NCBI GenBank assembly: GCA_963783695.1
Contig: CAWAOM010000006.1
Location: forward strand, 372,001 to 436,000
Direction of reading: 5' to 3'
DNA length: 64,000 nucleotides
Source: BM003 sp963783695
GTDB lineage: Bacteria; Pseudomonadota; Gammaproteobacteria; Steroidobacterales; BM003
The notes beneath the pieces were generated by a model. It saw only the letters and a list, made by a program, of their open reading frames with translations, had not been told where the DNA came from and made no database searches. Below are positions 15,919-23,522 of this stretch, piece after piece. A program made the translations under genes and the position numbers. Within the stretch, counting starts at the first letter, position 1. Every line of letters begins with the position of its first letter.

Positions 15919-16743
15919 TCATTTGATCTGGCGCGCATCCCGAACCGTCTCGTACGCGCCACGTATCTCGCGGGTTTTCTCCTGGGCGACTGACTGCATC
16001 GACTCGGGCAGCCCGCGTGCGACCAGTTTGTCCGGATGGTGCTGGTTCATCAGCCTGCGGTAGGCCTTCTTGACCTCGGGGTCGCTGGCCGAGGACTCAA
16101 CGCCGAGCACTTTGTAGGCCTGTTTCAACGAATCGCGACGCTGTGGCATCTGCTGCCCGCCGGCGAACGCCTGGTGCGCCCGCGCCATTGCCTCGATTTG
16201 GGCAAACTCGACCCTGGAGATGTCGAGCGCCTGCGAGACCCGCCACAGGAGCCGCCGCACCTCCTGGTGGATCTGCCCATCCGCAAGCGCCGCCCGCAAC
16301 TGCATATCGACAAACGCCCGGCCCAGATCGTGACGTCCGCCGCAGTCGCGGCGCAATCGCATTAGCGCTTCGTCCAGCGGATAGTCGCGGCGTTTGCCGT
16401 CGTTGAACTGGGCGATGGCGCGCTGTACCTGCTCCGGGCGAAGTTGCATCTGGTGCATCAATGAACGGGCAGCGCGGATTTCATTTTCGGACACCCTGCC
16501 ATCAGCCTTGGCAATGTGTCCCATCACGGCGAAAGTCGTATCGAAGAACTGCTGACCGACCCGCGCCCTGCGCTCGCCGCCGAGGCCGGGTCTGCGTGCG
16601 CGCGACTCCGCGGCGCCGCGATCGAACTGGTGGCCCAGCAGCACGCCGACAACGCCTCCGACCGGACCGAGGAAAATCAACCCCCCAAGCCCGCCAATCA
16701 GCTTTCCGAGTTTGTTCAAGCGGCCCTCCGGCGGCAACTTCAA
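15919..16743 (-). CDS. djlA: DnaJ-like co-chaperone DjlA
   Basis: A 274-residue membrane-anchored co-chaperone of DnaK. A glycine-rich membrane segment lies near the N-terminus (LIGGLGGLIFLGPVGGVVGVLLG, about 13-35). A TerB-like helical domain follows (FFDTTFAVMGHIAKADGRVSENEI), and a C-terminal J domain (about 207-274) carries the HPD motif in LMNQHHPDKLVARG. The order matches DjlA. Upstream lies purC on the opposite strand. Confidence 0.93.
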   Translation of the reverse strand: MKLPPEGRLNKLGKLIGGLGGLIFLGPVGGVVGVLLGHQFDRGAAESRARRPGLGGERRARVGQQFFDTTFAVMGHIAKADGRVSENEIRAARSLMHQMQLRPEQVQRAIAQFNDGKRRDYPLDEALMRLRRDCGGRHDLGRAFVDMQLRAALADGQIHQEVRRLLWRVSQALDISRVEFAQIEAMARAHQAFAGGQQMPQRRDSLKQAYKVLGVESSASDPEVKKAYRRLMNQHHPDKLVARGLPESMQSVAQEKTREIRGAYETVRDARQIK

Positions 16744-16888
16744 TAAGGCGGCATCAAATTGACGGCTGTCGATGCCACTGCAACAATTCGCGCTCGGTCG
16801 GGATCCTGTCCCGCGAAAGCCATTATGTTACCAGTTGCATAGCGATCGAACCGATACTCCGCGGCAGCGAATTCAAAGGAAATATCCG

Positions 16889-17779
16889 ATGTCCAGTGCG
16901 CAACCCTTGTTCGAGTCGACCATCGAAAGCCTGGAACTGATCCATCGCGGCAAGGTCCGCGACGTCTACGCCATCGATACGGATACCATGCTGATCGTCG
17001 CGAGCGACCGGCTGTCGGCGTTCGATGTCGTGCTCCCCGATCCGATCCCGGGCAAGGGCGCCGTGTTGACCGCGATTTCGCAGTTCTGGTTCGACCGCAC
17101 TGCGCACATCGTGCCCAATCACTGCCTCGACATTGCCATTGAAGATGTGCTGACCGATGCCGATGAAAGACGCCAGGCTGCGGGCCGATCGATGGTGGTC
17201 AAACGCCTCGATGCCCTGCCCATCGAGGCCGTCGTGCGCGGCTATATCATTGGCTCGGGGTGGAAGGACTACCAGCAAACCGGGTCGATTTGCGGCATCG
17301 ATCTGGCGCCCGGGCTGCAACTTGCGGACAAGCTGGGCCAGGCGATATTCACTCCTGCGACCAAGGCCGCGGTCGGCGATCACGACGAAAATATCAGCTT
17401 CGAAGCAGCATCCGCCGCCATTGGTGCAGCCAATGCCAACCGTATGCGCGATGTCGCGCTCGAGCTATATCGGTTTGCGTCGGATTACGCCCGCGAACGC
17501 GGCATCATCATCGCCGATACCAAGTTTGAAATGGGGCTGGATGTGCATGGAGAGCTGATCCTGATAGACGAGGCACTGACTCCGGATTCCTCGCGCTTCT
17601 GGCCGGCTGACCAGTATCGTCCTGGCAGCAGCCCGCCAAGCTATGACAAGCAGTTTGTGCGCGACTATCTCGAAACGCTGGACTGGAACAAGCAGGCACC
17701 CGGACCGAATCTGGCGCGGGAAATAATCGAGAAAACGGCTGCAAAGTATCGCGAGGCGCTGACCCTACTGACCCGTTGA
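16889..17779 (+). CDS. purC: SAICAR synthase (purine biosynthesis)
   Basis: A 296-residue enzyme joining aspartate to CAIR in purine synthesis. It belongs to the longer form of the family found in yeast and many proteobacteria: HRGKVRDVYAID and ASDRLSAFDVVLPDPIPGKG near the N-terminus, EAVVRGYIIGSGWKDYQQTG in the middle, and IIADTKFEMG with LIDEALTPDSSRFWP near the end. ATG 16889 follows AAAGGA and gives the normal N-terminus; the open frame upstream to 16772 is noncoding in character. The 3' end overlaps the convergent binding-protein gene by 15 bases. Confidence 0.97.
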   Translation: MSSAQPLFESTIESLELIHRGKVRDVYAIDTDTMLIVASDRLSAFDVVLPDPIPGKGAVLTAISQFWFDRTAHIVPNHCLDIAIEDVLTDADERRQAAGRSMVVKRLDALPIEAVVRGYIIGSGWKDYQQTGSICGIDLAPGLQLADKLGQAIFTPATKAAVGDHDENISFEAASAAIGAANANRMRDVALELYRFASDYARERGIIIADTKFEMGLDVHGELILIDEALTPDSSRFWPADQYRPGSSPPSYDKQFVRDYLETLDWNKQAPGPNLAREIIEKTAAKYREALTLLTR

Positions 17780-18598
17780 GCGCGCGCGTCCGGCCCACGC
17801 GGCAAAGATACGATGTAACGACTCGACCCCATCGGTAAGAGCGGCCGGCCCCGGCTGTAGGATCAGCGGCGATTTGATCTCATGGAGTTCGTTGTCACGA
17901 ACCGCGCCAATCGCATCCCAGCCGGCGCGCTCGCGCACTTTCGCCGGAGCGAATTTCTTGCCGCACCACGAGCCGACAATAATATCGGGATTACGCCGGA
18001 TCACCTCGCCCCGGTCGGCAACGATACGGTTCTTGCCGAGCGCCTCCCCAGCGAGTTCGGGGAAACAGTCGTCTCCGCCGGCGATACCGACGAGCTCGGA
18101 GACCCACGAGATCGCGCTGATCAGCGGATCGTCCCACTCTTCGAAATACACTTTCGGGCGGCGTCGAAGACGGCTCGCCCGAACCGCGATCGCATCGAGT
18201 CCACACTCGAGATCGCGTATCAGCGCCTCGGACTTAGCGATGCAGCCGATCATTCCGCCAAGCACCCGGATCATGCGCAAGATCTCCGCCACGCTGCGAT
18301 GATTGAATACGTGAACCTCTATCCCATGGCGAACCAGTTCGGCCGCGATGTCGGCCTGAAGATCGGAAAACCCGAGCACGAGATCGGGCTTCAGCGCGAC
18401 AATTTTGTCGCTTTTGGCGCTCAGAAACGCCGAGACCCTCGGTTTCTCCCGGCGCGCACGCGGTGGCCTGACGGTAAACCCGGAAATGCCGACGATGCGC
18501 CACTCTTCGCCCAGCAAATAAAGCGTTTCTGTGGTCTCTTCGGTGAGACAAACGATCCGTTCGGGGTATGATCCGGCAATCATTGAGGGGCGGCTCAC
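17765..18598 (-). CDS. BtuF/FhuD-fold substrate-binding protein without signal peptide
   Basis: A 277-residue protein of the cobalamin/siderophore-binding fold. Markers are RIVCLTEETTETLYLLGEEWRIVGIS at the N-terminus, LKPDLVLGFSDLQADIAAELVRHGIEVHVF, and SWVSELVGIAGGDDCFPEL. Unlike BtuF it has no signal peptide, so it is probably cytoplasmic or reads a different signal; no ABC permease or ATPase is adjacent. Such orphan signal-less members occur in many proteobacteria. It faces the YihY-type gene across about 70 bases. Confidence 0.75.
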   Translation of the reverse strand: MSRPSMIAGSYPERIVCLTEETTETLYLLGEEWRIVGISGFTVRPPRARREKPRVSAFLSAKSDKIVALKPDLVLGFSDLQADIAAELVRHGIEVHVFNHRSVAEILRMIRVLGGMIGCIAKSEALIRDLECGLDAIAVRASRLRRRPKVYFEEWDDPLISAISWVSELVGIAGGDDCFPELAGEALGKNRIVADRGEVIRRNPDIIVGSWCGKKFAPAKVRERAGWDAIGAVRDNELHEIKSPLILQPGPAALTDGVESLHRIFAAWAGRARSTGQ

Positions 18599-18669
18599 GC
18601 GATAGAGCCGCTAACTGTACAATCCATGTGCAATGCCGGCCACACCGGGACGGCAAGTTGCGGGCAGAT

Positions 18670-20019
18670 ATGGTTCCCGACCTGAGCGAAAAATTCGACG
18701 CATTTCTCTGGGATCATCGCTGGGACCAGGGCCGCAGTCTGGCTGCAATGGGCGTGCGTGGGCTGCGTTATCTTTATGCGCTGGTGCGCGACTTCTTCAG
18801 CGGGCAACTGACGTTGCGCGCGATGAGCCTCGTCTATACCACGCTGCTCTCGGTAGTGCCTTTACTGGCAATCAGCTTTGCCCTGCTTACCGCGTTCAAT
18901 TTCCATCTGCGCCTCGAAGACATGATGGTGCCGTTTCTCGAACCGCTCGGCGGCGAACAGCGGGCGCGGGAAATCGTTGACAAGATCATCGGCTTTGTCG
19001 ACAACACCCGCTCCGGTGCTCTTGGTACCGTCGGCCTGGTGTTCTTCCTGTACACAGTGCTGTCGATGATTCAGAAAATCGAGGAGGCGTTCAATTATGT
19101 GTGGCAGGTGAGCAAGCCGCGCAGTCTCGGCCGTCGTTTCAGCGAGTATCTCAGCGTGCTGCTGGTTGGCCCGGCGTTAATGGTAACCGCGATCACGCTG
19201 CTCGGCTCGATGCATAACCACGCGCTGGTTCAGGCGCTCAGTCAGGTGCAACCCTTCGGCCATGCGATTGTTTTGATCGGAACGATGATGCCCTACCTGG
19301 TCGTCATCACGGTATTCACCTTCCTGTATATGTTTATTCCGAATACGCGTGTCCGCTTTGGCGCAGCGCTGTTCGGCGGGGTAACCGCCGGCATTCTGTG
19401 GGGCGCGACCGGTGTATTTTTTGCCACCTTTGTCGCCAATTCTGCGCGCAACAACCAGATCTACGCGGGTTTCGCGATTGGCATCTTCGCGTTGATCTGG
19501 CTTTACCTGAACTGGCTGATCCTGCTGATCGGCGCCCAGCTCTCATACTACCGGCAACACCCGGAAACGTTGCGCCCGGGACATGTCGACCTGCGCCTGT
19601 CCAACCGCGGCCGCGAGGGCCTGGCGCTTGGCGTCATGTTGATGGTCGCGCGAGAATTCATCCGCGGCGGCAAGGGCTGGAATACCAACGACCTTGCGTC
19701 GGAAATCGGCCTGCCGGCAGCTACGCTGGATCGGGTTCTGAAAAAACTCGAGAGCTGTGGCCTGCTGCGTGTCACCGAAGATGAGCGATTCCTGCCCGGC
19801 CGCTCGCTCGACCATATCGGCCTCGAAGAAATCACGGCTGCGGTTCGCGGCACGGAAGAACTCAACGCCACTTACACGAGTTCCGATCTGCGGCCGGCCG
19901 TCGAGGTCATGCGTGATCTCGATTCGGCAATCCACGCGAAACTGGGGGGGCGCAACCTGCGTGACCTGGTAGACGACGCCGAGCTGACCGAATACAAACA
20001 GGCCGAGTCGCCGGCCTAG
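18670..20019 (+). CDS. YihY/BrkB family inner membrane protein with C-terminal winged helix
   Basis: A 449-residue protein with about six membrane helices in its first 300 residues (for example LVYTTLLSVVPLLAISFALLTAF, GTVGLVFFLYTVLSMI, FAIGIFALIWLYLNWLILLIGAQLSYY). The family motif NNQIYAGFAIGIFALIWLYLNW is present. The last 120 residues are soluble and resemble a winged helix (LALGVMLMVAREFI, LASEIGLPAATLDRVLKKLESCGLLRV). ATG 18670 begins the conserved part; the frame upstream overlaps the neighbouring promoter region. The BrkB name refers to an old, disputed virulence assignment; actual function is unknown. Confidence 0.85.
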   Translation: MVPDLSEKFDAFLWDHRWDQGRSLAAMGVRGLRYLYALVRDFFSGQLTLRAMSLVYTTLLSVVPLLAISFALLTAFNFHLRLEDMMVPFLEPLGGEQRAREIVDKIIGFVDNTRSGALGTVGLVFFLYTVLSMIQKIEEAFNYVWQVSKPRSLGRRFSEYLSVLLVGPALMVTAITLLGSMHNHALVQALSQVQPFGHAIVLIGTMMPYLVVITVFTFLYMFIPNTRVRFGAALFGGVTAGILWGATGVFFATFVANSARNNQIYAGFAIGIFALIWLYLNWLILLIGAQLSYYRQHPETLRPGHVDLRLSNRGREGLALGVMLMVAREFIRGGKGWNTNDLASEIGLPAATLDRVLKKLESCGLLRVTEDERFLPGRSLDHIGLEEITAAVRGTEELNATYTSSDLRPAVEVMRDLDSAIHAKLGGRNLRDLVDDAELTEYKQAESPA

Positions 20020-20029
20020 GCTAAACTCG

Positions 20030-21388
20030 TCACTGTCCGGCGAGAGTCATTTCCCCGACAAGAATCGATCCGCAGCGCACGCCGCCGCGACAATCCAGGT
20101 CGGCCCCGGCGACCTCGATGTTCTGGTACATTTCCAGCAGGTTGCCTGCAATCGTGATCTCTTCCACCGGGAACTGGATTTCACCGTTCTCGATCCAGAA
20201 ACCGGCCGCGCCACGCGAATAGTCACCGGTGACGCCATTCACGCCCTGGCCGATCAACTCACGCAGCAACAGACCTTTATCGATGCCGGAGACGATCGAC
20301 CGCAGATCCTCGTCACCGCCGCTCACCGTCAGATTGTGGACACCACCGGCATTGCCGGTCGTTTGCAGGCCTAGCTTGCGCGCCGAATAACTCGACAATA
20401 CGTAGCCGGTCAACACGCCCTCGTCGACCAGCACCCGCTCCGCGGTCGCCACACCCTCGCCATCGAACGGCGCACTGCCCATCGCGCTCAGCAGATGCGG
20501 ATATTCGGTCATCGATATGAACCCTGGAAATATCTGCTTGCCCGCTGCTTCCAGTAAAAAAGAAGAGCGCCGGTACTGGCTCGCACCGCGGATCGCGGCA
20601 ATGAAATGCCCGACCAGTCCACGCGCAAGTTCGGGCGGGAAAACCACCGGCACCCGGCAGGTGTCGATCTGGCGCGAACCGAGCCGCGCGAGCGCCCGCT
20701 CGCCGGCGATGCGGCCAACTTCGTCAGCCGGGCACAGCTCGGAAAAATCGCGCGCCGACGTGTACCAGTAATCGCGCTGCATACCGCTTTCGTCCTGACC
20801 CAGCACGGCGCAACTGACGCTGTGGCTGGTGCTCGGGTAGGCGCCGAGAAAGCCGTGGGAATTACCGTAGACATGCAGATTTGCATGGGTCGCAACCGAC
20901 GCACCGTCGGAATTATTCAGGCGCTCATCGAGACCGAGCGCCGCCGCCTCGCACCGTTGCGCCTGTTCAATCGCCGCATCCGGAGTGAGATCCCACGGAT
21001 GATACAGGTCGAGCTCGGGCACCTCGCGCGCCATCAGTTCGGCATCGGCCAGGCCCGCGCAGTCGTCCGCGGCCGTGAAACTCGCGATGCTGCAGGCCTT
21101 GTCGACGGTCTCGACAATCGCCGCCTCGCTCAGGTCGGCGCTGGAGGCCGAGCCCTTGCAGGTATCGAAATAGACCGTGACCCCGAGTCCGCGATCGCGC
21201 TGGTACTCGATGGTCTCGACTTCTCCGAGCCTGACGTTGACCGACAAACCGGTATCGAGGTTGGCTCCGGCCTCGGCAGCGCTCGCGCCTTTTGCAGCGG
21301 CCCGGTCAAGCACCCGCGCGACAACGTTCCTGAGGCGCTCGCCCGTGGCGAGAATTTCATCTGGGGGGTTCTGTTTCATTCGTGGCAT
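20030..21388 (-). CDS. pmbA: Metallopeptidase subunit PmbA/TldE
   Basis: A 452-residue protein, partner of TldD in a heterodimeric protease that trims unfolded peptides and matures microcin B17 in E. coli. Family features are GLSVNVRLGEVETIEYQRDRG near the N-terminus and AAGFWIENGEIQFPVEEITIAGNLLEMYQNI near the end. Like other TldE proteins it lacks the HExxxH metal site, which lies in TldD (encoded at 38176-39624 here, about 17 kb away). Start may be Met1 or Met4. It diverges from the iadA-cyanophycin operon. Confidence 0.95.
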   Translation of the reverse strand: MPRMKQNPPDEILATGERLRNVVARVLDRAAAKGASAAEAGANLDTGLSVNVRLGEVETIEYQRDRGLGVTVYFDTCKGSASSADLSEAAIVETVDKACSIASFTAADDCAGLADAELMAREVPELDLYHPWDLTPDAAIEQAQRCEAAALGLDERLNNSDGASVATHANLHVYGNSHGFLGAYPSTSHSVSCAVLGQDESGMQRDYWYTSARDFSELCPADEVGRIAGERALARLGSRQIDTCRVPVVFPPELARGLVGHFIAAIRGASQYRRSSFLLEAAGKQIFPGFISMTEYPHLLSAMGSAPFDGEGVATAERVLVDEGVLTGYVLSSYSARKLGLQTTGNAGGVHNLTVSGGDEDLRSIVSGIDKGLLLRELIGQGVNGVTGDYSRGAAGFWIENGEIQFPVEEITIAGNLLEMYQNIEVAGADLDCRGGVRCGSILVGEMTLAGQ

Positions 21389-21509
21389 CGGTTGGCTGCA
21401 GAAGCGGCGATTCTACCCTACCCGGGACATCTTCGGCCGGCCGTCGACAGACCCGGATTGGTGCACGCCCGTGATAACATGGGCGGTTTACCGCAGCCGG
21501 CAAAAACGA

Positions 21510-22676
21510 ATGTTCCAACTGATAAAAAACGCACGGGTTTTCGCACCGGCCGATCGCGGCGAGTGCGACATCCTTACGGCCTTCGGCACCGTCGCCGCGA
21601 TCGGGCCAGGGCTCGACCCACCGGCTGGGGTCAAGACCACCGTCGTCGACATGGAGGGCCGCATGGTCATTCCCGGTCTTATCGACGGGCATGCCCATAT
21701 TGGTGGCGGTGGAGGCGAATCCGGCTTCGCCAGTCGCGTGCCTCCGCTCGCACTCTCACGCTTCACCCGAGCCGGGGTGACATCTGTCATCGGGGTACTC
21801 GGCACCGACGACTGCACTCGCCACACGCGGGAACTCGTGGCGCAAACCCTCGGCCTGCGCGAGGAAGGCATCAGCGCATGGTGTCATACCGGCGGCTATC
21901 ACGTTCCGGTCGCCACCCTGACCGGCAGTGTACGCGACGATATCGTATTTATTGATCCGATTATCGGCGTCGGCGAACTGGCACTGAGCGATCATCGGTC
22001 CAGCCAGCCGACTCTGGATGAACTTCTGCGTATTGCTTCGGAAGCGCATGTCGCCGGCCTGTTGAGCGGCAAGGCCGGCATCGTCCATTTGCACCTCGGC
22101 GACGGTGCCCGGGGCCTGCAGGCGGTGCGCGATGCCCTCGCGACCAGCGAACTGCCGGCGCGGGTATTCAACCCGACTCATGTGAACCGCCGCAAGGCGT
22201 TGTTCGAGGAAGCCATTGACCTGGCCGGCGGCGGTTGCTTTGTCGACATCACTGCCTTTCCCGTCGCCGACGATGAGGACGCCTGGAGCGCCTCCGAAGC
22301 GCTAACACGGTACCTCGAAAGCGGTGCACCGGAAGATAGGGTCACGGTCAGTTCCGACGGCGGCGGATGCCTGCCCGAATTCGACGATGAAGGACGCATG
22401 CTGGGTATGGATATCGGCGATCCGGGCGCACTGGCGGCCACCCTTAGAGAGTTGCTGCGGGCGGGCATCGCAGCCGAAATCGCCGTCGCCCCGTTTAGCC
22501 GCAATGTGGCGAGGCTGCTACGCTTGCCGCAAAAGGGAGAAATCAGGGCAGGCGCGGATGCCGACCTGATCAGCCTCGATCAGGAATTTGGTATCAACGA
22601 TGTCATGGCTCGCGGTTGCTGGCATCTGCGCGATGGCGAATTGCAACGCCGAGGCCGATTCGAAGGAGAGCAATAA
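21510..22676 (+). CDS. iadA: Isoaspartyl dipeptidase, cyanophycin dipeptide hydrolase
   Basis: A 388-residue amidohydrolase that cleaves beta-aspartyl dipeptides. The metal site HAH is seen in IPGLIDGHAHIGGGGGE, further ligands in IVHLHLGDG and FNPTHVNRR, and the catalytic Asp in VSSDGGGCLPEF. The ATG at 21510 starts the conserved N-terminus; the longer open frame overlaps pmbA and is not supported. The stop overlaps the cyanophycinase start (TAATG). Its position as first gene of the cyanophycin run indicates that it splits beta-Asp-Arg, the product of cyanophycinase, into aspartate and arginine. Confidence 0.93.
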   Translation: MFQLIKNARVFAPADRGECDILTAFGTVAAIGPGLDPPAGVKTTVVDMEGRMVIPGLIDGHAHIGGGGGESGFASRVPPLALSRFTRAGVTSVIGVLGTDDCTRHTRELVAQTLGLREEGISAWCHTGGYHVPVATLTGSVRDDIVFIDPIIGVGELALSDHRSSQPTLDELLRIASEAHVAGLLSGKAGIVHLHLGDGARGLQAVRDALATSELPARVFNPTHVNRRKALFEEAIDLAGGGCFVDITAFPVADDEDAWSASEALTRYLESGAPEDRVTVSSDGGGCLPEFDDEGRMLGMDIGDPGALAATLRELLRAGIAAEIAVAPFSRNVARLLRLPQKGEIRAGADADLISLDQEFGINDVMARGCWHLRDGELQRRGRFEGEQ

Positions 22677-23497
22677 TGGCGCCCTCACCTGGCACCGAGA
22701 ATTCTGAACGCGGCTACATCGTCCCGATTGGCGGCGCCGAGGAGAAAATGCGCGATGCGGACATCCTGGGTCGTTTCGTATCGCTTTGCGGTGGCCAAGA
22801 TGCCCGTATTGCCGTGATCCCAACGGCATCGGAACTCGAGGATACGGGCAGCCGCTACCGTCGCTTGTTCCGCAAGATGGGGGCCGGCGATGCGCGTGTC
22901 CTCGACTACAACAGCCGCCGCGATTGCGAGAACGCGAGGGATATCGATTATCTCGGCGAGGCCAGCGGCGCGTTTCTGACCGGCGGCAACCAGCTGCGCC
23001 TGTCCACTACGCTGGGCGGAACCAAAGTGGCGCAGACGCTGCGCCGGCGCAACGCCGCCGGCATGCACGTGGCCGGCACCTCGGCCGGCGCGGCTTTTAT
23101 CCCCGAACACATGATCGCCGGCGGTCGCGAGGGCAGCACGCCGAGCCCGGACATGGTGACGCTGGCGCCCGGCCTCGGTCTGTCTAACCGGATCATTGTC
23201 GATCAGCACTTTCGCGAACGCGACCGTCTCGGCCGCCTGCTGACCGCGCTGGCCTACAATCCGTTCGCGATCGGTATCGGTCTCGACGAGGACACCGCCG
23301 CATTCATCGATGCGAACGACCGGCTCGAGGTCGTTGGCAGCGGTGGTATTTCGATCGTGGACCCTTCCAACCTGGAATTCTCGTCCATGGACTCGTCGCA
23401 TCGCGACGAACCGGTAAGCCTGATAGGAATAAAAATGCATATCCTGGTTTCCGGAGGCCGATTCGACTTCATCACACGCGCCGCCAGCGCCTCCTGA
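22676..23497 (+). CDS. cphB: Cyanophycinase
   Basis: A 273-residue serine exopeptidase of the S51 family that releases beta-Asp-Arg from cyanophycin granules. The nucleophile is Ser136 in HVAGTSAGAAFIPEHMI, and the family motifs YIVPIGGAEEK, IAVIPTASE, LTGGNQLRL and DQHFRERDRLGRLL are all present. It has no signal peptide, so it is the intracellular type that mobilises the cell's own store. It is translationally coupled to iadA and is followed 25 bases later by cphA. Confidence 0.95.
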   Translation: MAPSPGTENSERGYIVPIGGAEEKMRDADILGRFVSLCGGQDARIAVIPTASELEDTGSRYRRLFRKMGAGDARVLDYNSRRDCENARDIDYLGEASGAFLTGGNQLRLSTTLGGTKVAQTLRRRNAAGMHVAGTSAGAAFIPEHMIAGGREGSTPSPDMVTLAPGLGLSNRIIVDQHFRERDRLGRLLTALAYNPFAIGIGLDEDTAAFIDANDRLEVVGSGGISIVDPSNLEFSSMDSSHRDEPVSLIGIKMHILVSGGRFDFITRAASAS

Positions 23498-23522
23498 AAC
23501 GGCCGCCGCAAGGAACGACGCC

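Noticed and set aside
20606..21955. 449-residue plus-strand ORF across pmbA and iadA
   Set aside because: Overlaps two supported genes in other frames and is Arg-rich without motifs.
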